Below are positions 1 through 8,235 of a stretch of 36,310 bases of DNA, in pieces. Below the pieces are notes generated by a model. It was not told the origin of the DNA. It saw nothing but the letters and a program-made list of their open reading frames with translations, and did not search any database. The translations under genes and the position numbers were made by a program. Location of the stretch: positions 1-36,310 of the forward strand of contig JAJZHP010000012.1 in NCBI GenBank assembly GCA_021804355.1, given 5' to 3'. The number at the start of each line of letters is the position of its first letter. Positions within the stretch are counted from its first letter, which is position 1. The DNA is from Pseudomonadota bacterium. GTDB taxonomy: Bacteria; Pseudomonadota; Gammaproteobacteria; Pseudomonadales; Moraxellaceae.

Positions 1-221
1 GAAGTGGCATCCATAAAGGATTTGAACTCTGCCGAAGCACTCCCCATATAAGTGGGCGCCCCGAAAATCATGCCCTGCACACTATCCAACCTATCCCAAT
101 TAAGCTCCTCCACGGAAGTTAAATAACAGTGAAGACCTTCTTCTTTTACACCTTGGGCTATCGATTCAGCCAATTTTTGTGTATGCCCAAAACGGCTATG
201 GAAAACTACGGCGACTTCCAT
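1..221 (-). CDS. Flavodoxin-like / WrbA-like protein, N-terminal part (cut by window edge)
   Basis: The gene runs off the left edge, so only the first 73 codons are present. The start reads MEVAVVFHSRFGHTQKLAES, the classic flavodoxin opening: a hydrophobic first strand followed by an S-R-F-G-H-T phosphate loop that holds FMN. A later GMIFGAPTYMGSASAEFK segment matches the second FMN loop (G-x-P-T-Y-x-G) of flavodoxin-fold NAD(P)H:quinone reductases such as WrbA. From family knowledge it should be a cytoplasmic FMN protein that reduces quinones or acts as an electron carrier; the substrate is unknown. Its ATG overlaps the pgeF stop codon by one base (TAATG), so translation is probably coupled to pgeF. 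The fold is well supported; the exact subfamily is not, because the C-terminal two thirds are missing. Confidence 0.8.
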   Translation of the reverse strand, partial: MEVAVVFHSRFGHTQKLAESIAQGVKEEGLHCYLTSVEELNWDRLDSVQGMIFGAPTYMGSASAEFKSFMDAT

Positions 222-952
222 TAAGCAGATATCCATATGAGCGAGGCCATTCGTCCCGTTACAGGACTTCTTCTGTAGGAAAAGAACTGATCAGCCTGGG
301 TATACGTGCAAAATTCTCCTCCATAGACCTGATTCACTCCCTGTAGCGCTAGGCGCAAACGAGCTAGGGCATACAGATCAGCCAGATAATGCCCTGGCCT
401 TGTCGGAGAAAAACACGAAGCAGCTGCCTGATGCTGCTGAACAAAAATATCATACACTTCTTGGCCAATTTCAAAGACCTCAGGCCCTATGGCAGGTCCC
501 AGCCAGACCAACAAATCATCAGGCGAGGCTTGAAATTTTTGCAAGCTAGCTTCGATCACCCCGGCAGCCAGACCACGCCAACCGGCATGTATCGCCGCCA
601 CCTCCTTACCCTGTCGGTCGCACACCAGAAGTGGCAAGCAATCCGCCGTCAACACCGCGCATATCCTGTCAGGGCGATCCGTATAGACGGCATCGGCTTC
701 CTGCGAGGTCACCGACTGCCCCGCATCCACAACTCTGATGCCATGAACCTGACTCATCCACCCAAGCGGTTGTATGAGGTCCAGAGCACCGGCCAGACGT
801 CGCCGATTTTCTTGAACAGCTTGCGGATCATCGCCAACATGAGCAGCCAGATTTAAACTGGCAAAATCACCTTCACTCACCCCGCCATAGCGTGTTGTTA
901 TCGCCGCTTTAATCGCCGCGGGAGCTGGCCACTCCGGAAATATAAACTCCAT
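221..952 (-). CDS. pgeF: Peptidoglycan editing factor PgeF (YfiH/DUF152 multicopper-oxidase-like fold)
   Basis: A 243-residue member of the YfiH/YlmD family. Family members hydrolyse misincorporated UDP-MurNAc-L-Ser in peptidoglycan precursor synthesis, and several also act on purine nucleosides; both roles are family knowledge. The zinc ligands expected for the family are visible: His70 in MSQVHG, Cys105 in LTADCLPLL and His122 in IHAGWRG. Length is normal. Its ATG lies one base after the stop of the upstream phaC-like gene, and no convincing Shine-Dalgarno is seen, so translation is likely coupled. In many gammaproteobacteria pgeF directly follows rluD; here a PHA synthase homologue sits between them. 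Confidence 0.95.
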   Translation of the reverse strand: MEFIFPEWPAPAAIKAAITTRYGGVSEGDFASLNLAAHVGDDPQAVQENRRRLAGALDLIQPLGWMSQVHGIRVVDAGQSVTSQEADAVYTDRPDRICAVLTADCLPLLVCDRQGKEVAAIHAGWRGLAAGVIEASLQKFQASPDDLLVWLGPAIGPEVFEIGQEVYDIFVQQHQAAASCFSPTRPGHYLADLYALARLRLALQGVNQVYGGEFCTYTQADQFFSYRRSPVTGRMASLIWISA

Positions 953-953
953 G

Positions 954-2111
954 TCAGGTCACGCTGGCGGTACGCAAAGGGCCTGAACGCTGGGCCAGCC
1001 ACTCAGCACTAATCGCCCAAGTTGTCGATACCGCTCTTGCTCCCGTAAATACACCAGCATGCCCACCCGGCACCAAGTGAAAACGTTTATCCCTTGAACT
1101 GACCACATCCATGATGCGATAAGCCGCTGCCATAGGGACGATCGCATCACTGGCTCCTGCAAAAGCGAGAAGGTCACAATGAATTTCTTTGAAATCCGCT
1201 AATTTATTGCCAATACGAATCTGACCTTTGGCCAAACGGTTATATAAACCCAATTTACGGATCAGTTCCAATACCGTACCGCCTGGGTAGTCAGCCATAT
1301 TGTTAAACCAGGCATTCATCGACATATAGCTGATCATGTACTCGGTATCTCCGAGATTACGCAACATATCCAGGTAACTGGTCAGCGGAGACAACGGGCT
1401 GCTCAATTTGAAAGCTACTGACACCCATTTACCCGGAACATGAAAACGCTGAGGATCAACCTGATCAAGTCGAAACCCTGTGTAGCGGCGAACCAGTTGC
1501 GTAGGTATTTCCATAGCAGCAGAGAACCTGCCAGCCACCCCCATTTTGCGGGTATCTACCGGGCTGGCTATGGTGACCAGATTTTTAACCTGCTGGTCCT
1601 TCTCTGCACCCAGATACAGCATGGACAATAGCCCCCCCATGCAATACCCCATCAAAGATACCTCGGACTCACCACTATGTTGACGAATAGCCGCCATCGC
1701 CATGGGAAACCAGCGGATCACATAATCCTCAAGCGTCAGATTCGTGTACGGGGGATCCTTAGGGTTACCCCAATCGATCAAATAGACATCAAAGCCATGT
1801 GCCAGAAAGTACCGCACCAGAGAGCGTTCGATCATAAGATCAAAAATCCAGGCAAATACACCCAGCGGGGGCACCAATACTAAGGGGCGCTGATAAGGAA
1901 CTGACTGCACTTGATAATGCTGACCCTCGATATACAACGAGGCTTCCTGCAAAGGCAGGTAATGGCGAACCGACATAATGCCATCCCGAAAAACCTCCAC
2001 ATAGGGAGTGCTGCTATGCTGTACAAATCGTTCCGGATGTCGCCGGCGGTCTATAGCATTGCTAACGTAGTCCTGTATTCTGCGCAGACGCCCGGGAAGC
2101 CTGACCGCCAT
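954..2111 (-). CDS. phaC: Class III-type poly(3-hydroxyalkanoate) synthase subunit PhaC or PhaC-like hydrolase
   Basis: An alpha/beta-hydrolase of 385 residues with the PHA synthase signature. It has FDVYLIDWGNP, a lipase-like box GYCMGG with Cys157 replacing serine, Asp322 in GASDAIVP and His351 in PGGHAGVFTGAR. The Asp-to-His distance of 29 residues equals that recalled for the Allochromatium class III enzyme (Asp302, His331). PHA synthases polymerise 3-hydroxyacyl-CoA into storage polyester. Class III enzymes normally need a PhaE partner; none is in the window, so it could instead be a PhaC-like hydrolase of another role. I prefer the ATG at 2111 (MAVRLPG) because GAGGTG lies just before it; a start at 2123 adds four residues and has no ribosome site. 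It lies between rluD and pgeF in one operon. Confidence 0.82.
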   Translation of the reverse strand: MAVRLPGRLRRIQDYVSNAIDRRRHPERFVQHSSTPYVEVFRDGIMSVRHYLPLQEASLYIEGQHYQVQSVPYQRPLVLVPPLGVFAWIFDLMIERSLVRYFLAHGFDVYLIDWGNPKDPPYTNLTLEDYVIRWFPMAMAAIRQHSGESEVSLMGYCMGGLLSMLYLGAEKDQQVKNLVTIASPVDTRKMGVAGRFSAAMEIPTQLVRRYTGFRLDQVDPQRFHVPGKWVSVAFKLSSPLSPLTSYLDMLRNLGDTEYMISYMSMNAWFNNMADYPGGTVLELIRKLGLYNRLAKGQIRIGNKLADFKEIHCDLLAFAGASDAIVPMAAAYRIMDVVSSRDKRFHLVPGGHAGVFTGARAVSTTWAISAEWLAQRSGPLRTASVT

Positions 2112-2141
2112 GTTACACCTCATTGCAATGTTAAATTCATT

Positions 2142-3110
2142 CTAGGAGGTCTGATCTGGAAACGAAAGCCAGGATTCTGTTTGCAACGCCCGGAGAAGAT
2201 CCTGCATATCCTGTGGTAAGTCGGATTGCCATGACATGTACTCCCCACTATCGGGATGAATCAAGCCCAGTTCGCAAGCGTGTAACGCCTGTCTGCCTAA
2301 TAGGCCAATCACCCTCTGCAGCGCTAAAGGAAAGGCGGGTCCTTTGCGTTGACGATAGACTGGATCACCCAACAGGGGAAAACCCAGGTGGGTCATATGC
2401 ACTCTGATCTGATGGGTACGACCTGTCGCTAAGCGCAATTGAAGATGACTGCAACCTGAGTAGCTAGCCAACCTATGGTATCGCGTTAACGCAGGTTTAC
2501 CTGAAGCGACGACACCCATGCGTACCCTATCATGAGGGTGCCGACCGACAGGGGCATCCACTTCCCCCTCAACAGGGGTAATCCCATAGACCAGTGCCTG
2601 ATAACAACGACGCAAACTACGGTCTTTAAGCTGATTGATCAAACTGGCTTGAGCCTTCGCTGTTCTTGCCACCACGAGCAGGCCGGAAGTGTCCTTATCC
2701 AGCCTGTGAACAATCCCGGCGCGAGGCAGCTCCGCCAACGCTGGATCATGATGCAATAAGGCATTGAGTAAGGTCCCCTGGCGATTACCCGCTCCAGGAT
2801 GTACGACCCAACCGGCCGGCTTATCGATGACCAGAATTTGTTCGTCCTGATACACGATATTGAGCGGTAAATCCTCAGGGATATCCAGCGTACGGTCAGC
2901 GAGGGTCGTTATCAGCTCAATACAATCACCCTCATTCACACGCTGACTGGCTTTGGCGCTCACACCATTACATACCAGCTCGGCAACCTCTATCCAAGCC
3001 TTAATCTGTTCCCGGGAAAAATCCTGCATAAGCTGTACGGCTGCCTGATCCAGGCGTAGACCTGTCATGCCCGCTGGCACAAGAGTTTGTCGCTGTATTG
3101 TTTTGTGCAT
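2142..3110 (-). CDS. rluD: 23S rRNA pseudouridine synthase RluD
   Basis: A 322-residue RluA-family enzyme that makes pseudouridines in helix 69 of 23S rRNA (family knowledge for RluD). An S4-like RNA-binding part covers about residues 15-75. The catalytic domain follows with VIDKPAGWVVHPGAG and the hallmark HRLDKDTSGLLV, where Asp138 is the catalytic aspartate. Length and the divergent arrangement with bamD match the conserved RluD locus, which separates it from RluC or RluA. The start is the first ATG; the leader just before it is CTCTCCT, with no Shine-Dalgarno, which is odd. It is probably the first gene of rluD-phaC-pgeF-flavodoxin; the gap to phaC is about 30 bases. Confidence 0.95.
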   Translation of the reverse strand: MHKTIQRQTLVPAGMTGLRLDQAAVQLMQDFSREQIKAWIEVAELVCNGVSAKASQRVNEGDCIELITTLADRTLDIPEDLPLNIVYQDEQILVIDKPAGWVVHPGAGNRQGTLLNALLHHDPALAELPRAGIVHRLDKDTSGLLVVARTAKAQASLINQLKDRSLRRCYQALVYGITPVEGEVDAPVGRHPHDRVRMGVVASGKPALTRYHRLASYSGCSHLQLRLATGRTHQIRVHMTHLGFPLLGDPVYRQRKGPAFPLALQRVIGLLGRQALHACELGLIHPDSGEYMSWQSDLPQDMQDLLRALQTESWLSFPDQTS

Positions 3111-3178
3111 AGGAGAGCCGGCCTAGCTGTGCTTAAATAGCCATTCTAACCTATTACAAGGTACGGCAGTTTCGAACC

Positions 3179-4030
3179 ATGCAAGCAAAACTCATTAGTA
3201 GCCTCTTTATTGCAAGCCTTCTCGTCGCCTGCGCAGGACACAAGCATAAGGATGATGAAATCAGTGACAAGACTTATTACGACCAAGCTATGATGGCCAT
3301 TGCTGATCATAGTTACCAAACTGCCATTCATAAGCTCGAGGATCTTGACTCTCACTATCCGGTGGGCCCCTACACAGAACAAGGCCAACTAGAACTAATT
3401 TACGCCAATATGATGCATTTGGACTACGGCGCTGCCAGTGCGGCTGCAGACCGGTTTATACACTTGCACCCCGCCAGCTCTCAGCTTGATTATGCTTATT
3501 ATGTCAAGGGTATCGCTGATTTCAAGTCAGATGAAGGCGCATTTGACCGTTATCTTCCTATCCACTCTGCCTGGCGTGATATTGGCGAACGCCGCACATC
3601 GTTCGATGACTTCAAGCAACTCATCGAAAAATTCCCTGATAGCAGGTTCGTGCCCGATGCCAGGCAACATATGATCTATATACGCAATGAACTCGCTGAT
3701 GGTGAATTGCATGTCGCCATGTATTACGCTCGTCGAGGCGCCTATTTGGCAGCCTTAAATCGTGCCCGCAATATCGTCGAAGGCTACTCCGGGGCTCCCA
3801 GTACCAACCAGGCACTCGCCATTATGAGTTACTGCTATGACCGGCTGGATCTTAAAACCCTGGCTGATAGCAGTTTGCAAGTTCTACTCTATAACGACCC
3901 GGGCTTCAAGGACCTGGACAGTCAAGGCAGGGTAAAACTTGACTTAGGATCACGCAATGATCGCCGATCCTGGCTCAATATCCTGACCTTTGGACTGCTG
4001 GGCAATGCTGACGTTCCTGAACCTATCTGA
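3179..4030 (+). CDS. bamD: Outer membrane protein assembly factor BamD (lipoprotein)
   Basis: A 283-residue lipoprotein. The signal peptide MQAKLISSLFIASLLVACAG ends in a lipobox with the lipidated Cys18. The mature part is helical and repeat-like: YYDQAMMAIADHSYQTAIHKLEDLDSHYP and later segments have the tetratricopeptide pattern expected for BamD (formerly ComL/YfiO). BamD is an essential part of the BAM complex that inserts beta-barrel proteins into the outer membrane; it acts at the inner leaflet with BamA. The divergent neighbour rluD is the standard context. Only a weak AAGGT lies upstream, at unusually long spacing. The gene ends at a hairpin shared with the converging reductase gene. 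Confidence 0.95.
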   Translation: MQAKLISSLFIASLLVACAGHKHKDDEISDKTYYDQAMMAIADHSYQTAIHKLEDLDSHYPVGPYTEQGQLELIYANMMHLDYGAASAAADRFIHLHPASSQLDYAYYVKGIADFKSDEGAFDRYLPIHSAWRDIGERRTSFDDFKQLIEKFPDSRFVPDARQHMIYIRNELADGELHVAMYYARRGAYLAALNRARNIVEGYSGAPSTNQALAIMSYCYDRLDLKTLADSSLQVLLYNDPGFKDLDSQGRVKLDLGSRNDRRSWLNILTFGLLGNADVPEPI

Positions 4031-4043
4031 TACGCTCTAGAAC

Positions 4044-4086
4044 CAGTGCTGGCCAGAAGAAGCACTATCTCCTCTGGCCAGCGCTG
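4044..4086. terminator. Hairpin between convergent bamD and acyl-CoA reductase genes
   Basis: Arms 4044-4057 and 4073-4086 pair over 14 positions (13 Watson-Crick plus one G-T), core GCTGGCCAG / CTGGCCAGC, with a 15-base loop. It fills the gap between two converging stop codons, so it probably ends transcription in both directions. The T-run after it is poor (TGTTTACC), so this is a likely rather than a classic intrinsic terminator. Confidence 0.6.
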
Positions 4087-4089
4087 TGT

Positions 4090-6075
4090 TTACCAATGTA
4101 TGCCCTTCATCAGATAGGCAAATGCCATCTGTTCTGTCGTAGGAGGAGCCACTTCCTCAGACTTTCCGGCTTTGGCAGCCTGAGAGTCCGGGAACATCTT
4201 AAAGCCTGTATTCATGATGATTTCTGTTGTTTTTGGCATCACAAAATGCAGAACCTGCGCAAAGACCCCTAAGCGTGTCGCTATGCGCTTGCTGCGATTG
4301 ATGATCGCATCACAGATCATGTCTGCTGCCTCTTCAGGACTGATAGCGGGAACATGATCATAGATCTTGGTAGGAGCAATCATGGGGGTACGCACCAACG
4401 GCATATTTATGGTGGTGAAGTGTATACCCTGATCAGAAAACTCAGAGGCAGCACAGCGAGAAAAAGCATCCAGCGCGGCTTTGGAAGCTACATAGGCTGA
4501 AAAACGTGGCGCATTTGTCAACACTCCGATAGAAGAGATGTTGATGACATGTCCATTATGCCGTGCTTCAAAGTGAGGCAATAAACCCATAATCAGACGC
4601 AGGGCACCAAAATAATTTAACTGCATGGTACGTTCATAATCATGGAAGCGATCATAGGCTGAAGCAATACCTCGACGTATCGAGCGTCCAGCGTTATTGA
4701 CTAAGACATCAACCTGACCATGCTCCGTCATGACTTCTTGAATCAGCCGATCACAGTCCTGCAAATTGGCAATATCAGCGCTGTAGGTCCAGGCCTGACC
4801 GCCAAGGGCTTCAATCTCTTCACGCGTGGCTTGCAGTTTTTCCGGATCACGCGCAACGAGCACGATGCGTGCGCGGGTTTCTGCCAAACGCAGCGCGGTG
4901 GCTTTGCCTATACCCGATGAAGCCCCCGTGATCATGATCACCTTATCAGCCACATTGCCAGCCAGGGTATGATCAACGAACAAATCAGAATCCAGATGAC
5001 GCAACCAGTAATCCCATAAGACACCAGCATAAGTATCCAATGCAGGACATGCTATCCCTGAGTCTTTGAGCTCACGTAAAGTATCACGGCAATCAAACTT
5101 GGTGGGGTAGGTTAAAAAACCCAAGGCTTCCTCGGGTATTTGCATGTCCTTAAGGAACTGCTTTCGCAAGCGGGTCACCGGAGGCAATTTACCCAAAGGA
5201 CCCGTGATGGACTTAGGAATGAAAGCCGCCATACGAGCATCAATACGCATTGTAAATTGCGGAGCCGCCGCGGCCCGGGCGAAAAGATTCATCACTTCGC
5301 CCACCTTAAACGGCTTGGGATCCGTCAAGTGGAAAACACGACCGTCCAATCCATCACGATGCGCCAGATGATCCATGGCGTCCACCACGAAATCAACCGG
5401 AACAATATTGAGACGCCCTCCTTCTACACCCAGCATGGGTACCCAAGGAGGCAAAGCGGCCCGCAGTTTCTTGATTAAACGCATGAAGAAATAGGGACCA
5501 TCAATCTTGTCCATTTCACCCGTTTGCGAATGCCCCACCACCATCCCAGGACGGTAAATTTGGAAAGGCACGGCAGAAGTCTGTCGTACAATTTTTTCAG
5601 CTTCGTGTTTGGTTCTGAGGTAAGGATTGACCAAACGTTCTGCTTCATCAAACATATCTTCTCGCCAGGTTCCACTGTACAGCCCGGCGACTGCAATCGA
5701 ACTGGCATAATGAAAATGCCCCACCTCCAGAGCCTCAGCGGCTTGAAGAGCATGACGGGTACCCTGAACGTTGGCCTGAATCTGATCCTCTTCACTGGCC
5801 TTGAGATCATAAATGGCTGCCAGATGAAAAAAATGACCAATCTTACCGCGAAGCTCCTGCAAATCTTCACTAGAAAGGCCTAGATTAGGTTGTGATAAAT
5901 CTCCGTTAACTGCATGCAACTGACTTGTATGATGCGGATAACGTTGCAGTAGGTTGGTGAACTTCGTGTTACTTCCCGAGCGTACCAGCACATGCACATC
6001 ACCGCCGCGTGCGAGCAGCTTCCCAACCAGAAATTTGCCTATAAAACCGGTGGCACCGGTAACCAGATAATGCAT
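4090..6075 (-). CDS. Two-domain fatty acyl-CoA reductase (alcohol-forming type), SDR family
   Basis: A 661-residue fusion of two short-chain dehydrogenase domains. The N-terminal extended SDR has TGATGFIG (6-13), Ser125/126 and Tyr152-x3-Lys156 in PYLRTKHE; it ends near residue 360. The C-terminal classical SDR has TGASSGIG (383-390), NNAG (460-463), SSIG (514-517) and Tyr528-x3-Lys532 in YVASK. This architecture and length match, from memory, the Marinobacter reductase Maqu_2507, which reduces fatty acyl-CoA through aldehyde to fatty alcohol with NADPH, feeding wax-ester synthesis. The exact product here is inferred. GGGAG lies nine bases before the ATG. The gene stands alone, separated from nadE by 217 bases that hold a strong inverted repeat, so it probably has its own regulated promoter. 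No wax synthase is in the window. Confidence 0.85.
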   Translation of the reverse strand: MHYLVTGATGFIGKFLVGKLLARGGDVHVLVRSGSNTKFTNLLQRYPHHTSQLHAVNGDLSQPNLGLSSEDLQELRGKIGHFFHLAAIYDLKASEEDQIQANVQGTRHALQAAEALEVGHFHYASSIAVAGLYSGTWREDMFDEAERLVNPYLRTKHEAEKIVRQTSAVPFQIYRPGMVVGHSQTGEMDKIDGPYFFMRLIKKLRAALPPWVPMLGVEGGRLNIVPVDFVVDAMDHLAHRDGLDGRVFHLTDPKPFKVGEVMNLFARAAAAPQFTMRIDARMAAFIPKSITGPLGKLPPVTRLRKQFLKDMQIPEEALGFLTYPTKFDCRDTLRELKDSGIACPALDTYAGVLWDYWLRHLDSDLFVDHTLAGNVADKVIMITGASSGIGKATALRLAETRARIVLVARDPEKLQATREEIEALGGQAWTYSADIANLQDCDRLIQEVMTEHGQVDVLVNNAGRSIRRGIASAYDRFHDYERTMQLNYFGALRLIMGLLPHFEARHNGHVINISSIGVLTNAPRFSAYVASKAALDAFSRCAASEFSDQGIHFTTINMPLVRTPMIAPTKIYDHVPAISPEEAADMICDAIINRSKRIATRLGVFAQVLHFVMPKTTEIIMNTGFKMFPDSQAAKAGKSEEVAPPTTEQMAFAYLMKGIHW

Positions 6076-6210
6076 GACTTTAAGCTCCCTGAATCATTAT
6101 GAATGACAGCCTCCTTCCCCCGAGAGGCATTCGGATACAGTGTAATGCTTAGTGGATAAAGCGCCAGAGCCCAAGTGCACATTTTTATACTTTTTTTGTT
6201 AAAAATCATA

Positions 6211-6248
6211 TATTTAGAGTTTTTACTCTTGAGTAAATGCTCTAAATA
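6211..6248. promoter_or_regulatory. 38-base inverted repeat upstream of the acyl-CoA reductase gene (operator candidate)
   Basis: Arms 6211-6228 and 6231-6248 pair at 16 of 18 positions around a TT centre; the inner core TTTACTC-TT-GAGTAAA is perfect. On the reductase strand two -10-like hexamers follow it, TATGAT (complement of 6205-6210) and TATAAA (complement of 6184-6189), but no good -35 is seen. The size and symmetry suit a dimeric repressor such as a TetR-type protein. It could alternatively act as a weak terminator for nadE, whose stop is 45 bases upstream, but the stem is AT-rich and only a short T-run follows. Confidence 0.55.
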
Positions 6249-6292
6249 ACACCTCAAATATGGTAGCGATGAAAACTTGGCAATAACGTACG

Positions 6293-7909
6293 TCAAATCC
6301 CCTGCCGCCATCCCTGTGTCACCGGGTAGCGCCTGTCCTTGCCAAAACCTCGCTCCGTGACACGTGGCCCGATGGCCGCCTGGCGTCGTTTGTACTCGTT
6401 ACGGTCTACCATCCGCAATACACGATCGACATCTTCAGGGGGGTATCCCTCTCGAACCAGATCATGAGCACTGGCATCTTCTTCAATATAGCGTTTGAGC
6501 ATGGCATCCAAAACCTCATAGGGCGGCAAGGAATCCTCATCTTTCTGATCGGGTGCCAACTCAGCAGAAGGTGGTCGATCTATGACTCGCTGGGGAATGG
6601 GAGCATTTTTCGGGTCGCGCTGATTCAGCCATTGTGCTAATCGAAATACCCTGGTTTTAGGAACATCCTTGAGCACATCAAAGCCCCCCGCCATGTCCCC
6701 GTAAAGAGTGGCATATCCCACAGCCATTTCAGATTTGTTGCCCGTCGTTAAGACCAGCGCCCCAGACTGGTTAGACAACGCCATCAATAAAACACCCCGG
6801 GAGCGAGCCTGTAAATTTTCCAGCGTGGTTCCAGGAGGTTTACCCGCCAACAATGGCTGCAATACGTCATGAAAAGCTGCCACCACCGGCTCGATAGAGA
6901 GATCATGATATGAGACGCCCAGTCGCCTTGCCTGCTCAGCCGCATCTTCTTCACTCATCGGCGCGGTGTATCGGTAAGGCATCATCACGGCGGTGACCTT
7001 GTCTGCACCCAGGGCATCAACAGCCACGCAGAGAGTGAGGGCAGAATCTATGCCCCCCGACAAACCCAGCACGACGCCAGGAAATCGGTTCTTTTGGACA
7101 TAATCACGAACTCCCATAACCAGGGCGGCATAGAGCTCGGCCTCTTCATCCATAGGCTGTTGGGTCATACCTTGATCCGGCTGGTTCCCTGTAAAGCGAT
7201 GCAGCAAAGTTATTTCCTGAAAACCCGGCGCCTGTGCTACCAACTTCCCTACGCCATCAAGTACGAATGAGGCTCCATCGAAGATCAGCTCATCTTGCCC
7301 ACCCACCATATTGACATAGACCAGAGGGCAGCCTGACTGATGCTGACGAACCATATCAAAGCGTTGTTGTTGCTTACCTACATGATACGGTGAGGCATTC
7401 AAACAAATCAGCAGTTCCGCTCCAGCCTGAACAGTGGCCTGAACCACCGTTTCATGCCAAACATCCTCACAAAGCAGCAAACCTATCTTAATGCCAGCAT
7501 GCTCTATCAAGCCAACGTCATGACCTGGCTCAAAATACCTCCGTTCATCAAAGACCTGATAGTTGGGCAAACATCGCTTACGATATTCCTGAATCGGTTG
7601 GCCAGGAACGATAAATCCCGCCAGATTATAGCGATGCCCTTCCCGGGTTCCAGGGTATCCCAGCACCATGGGAAGGGGTGCTGATGCCTGCAATGTTTGC
7701 AAAGCCTGCTGAATTCGCGGTTCAAGCGCAGGCCGAAGCAGGAGATCTTCTGGCGGATAACCTATCAACGCTAATTCCGGGTAGATCACCAGATCAGCCC
7801 CCTGACTTAAGGCCTCATGAGCGGCCTTGAGGATCAGAGCAAGATTGCCTTCGATATCTCCCACCAAAGGATTGATCTGAGCCAGGGCTAGACACCAGAT
7901 TTGCTGCAT
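6293..7909 (-). CDS. nadE: Glutamine-dependent NAD(+) synthetase
   Basis: A 538-residue two-domain enzyme that converts deamido-NAD, ATP and glutamine to NAD. The N-terminal nitrilase-type glutaminase carries Glu45 (YPELALIGY), Lys111 (YRKRCLPNY) and Cys147 (LLLCEDVWH), the Glu-Lys-Cys triad that frees ammonia. The C-terminal synthetase has the PP-loop SGGIDS (284-289) and TTGNKSEMAVGYATLYGDMAGGF. Length is normal for the bacterial glutamine-dependent form. GGAG precedes the ATG with good spacing. It is divergent from the PP0621-pilS-pilR operon across an 80-base gap. Confidence 0.96.
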   Translation of the reverse strand: MQQIWCLALAQINPLVGDIEGNLALILKAAHEALSQGADLVIYPELALIGYPPEDLLLRPALEPRIQQALQTLQASAPLPMVLGYPGTREGHRYNLAGFIVPGQPIQEYRKRCLPNYQVFDERRYFEPGHDVGLIEHAGIKIGLLLCEDVWHETVVQATVQAGAELLICLNASPYHVGKQQQRFDMVRQHQSGCPLVYVNMVGGQDELIFDGASFVLDGVGKLVAQAPGFQEITLLHRFTGNQPDQGMTQQPMDEEAELYAALVMGVRDYVQKNRFPGVVLGLSGGIDSALTLCVAVDALGADKVTAVMMPYRYTAPMSEEDAAEQARRLGVSYHDLSIEPVVAAFHDVLQPLLAGKPPGTTLENLQARSRGVLLMALSNQSGALVLTTGNKSEMAVGYATLYGDMAGGFDVLKDVPKTRVFRLAQWLNQRDPKNAPIPQRVIDRPPSAELAPDQKDEDSLPPYEVLDAMLKRYIEEDASAHDLVREGYPPEDVDRVLRMVDRNEYKRRQAAIGPRVTERGFGKDRRYPVTQGWRQGI

Positions 7910-7989
7910 AGGTTATCTCCATCACCATGATCAAGCCGAGCAGATTAGGGTAAACTGGAAAGCAGTCTACACAAACGGACATTTAAGTC

Positions 7990-8235
7990 ATGCTCAGCCT
8001 GCTGTTTAAAGGTTTCATCCTGTGGATTATATGGCATATGCTGCGCGCCATGATGCGCCCATCTCCGCCTATCCCCAGCCAGCCCTATCAACCCGATCAC
8101 GCCTCACCTGATATACTCATGCAGCCCTGCCATATTTGCCATACCTATCTGCCTGTGACTAAATCTTTGCGTGATCAGCAGGGAAGATACTATTGTTGCG
8201 AGCTGCATCGCCAAGCTGGTGATTCAAAACCATGA
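7990..8235 (+). CDS. PP0621-type small protein with one membrane segment and a Cys/His zinc-binding motif
   Basis: An 81-residue protein. It starts with a hydrophobic segment (about residues 2-18), then a proline-rich linker, then CHICHTYLPV and a distal YYCCELH. The paired C-x2-C and CC-x2-H elements look like a small zinc ribbon. Its place immediately before pilS matches the PP0621 family found there in pseudomonads (family name from memory). The function is unknown. Its stop overlaps the pilS start (ATGA), so the two are translated together, hinting at a link to the PilSR sensor pathway or merely shared expression. The Shine-Dalgarno is weak. Confidence 0.75.
   Translation: MLSLLFKGFILWIIWHMLRAMMRPSPPIPSQPYQPDHASPDILMQPCHICHTYLPVTKSLRDQQGRYYCCELHRQAGDSKP

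Noticed and set aside
389-856. Long open frame on the opposite strand of pgeF
   Set aside because: It lies wholly antisense to a clearly conserved gene and shows no domain; it is a shadow frame, as are similar ones across purL and yhdP.
6039-6311. 90-codon open frame on the minus strand spanning the nadE-reductase gap
   Set aside because: It overlaps the ends of both genes and the AT-rich promoter region, has no ribosome site, and its translation is low-complexity and unlike a protein.
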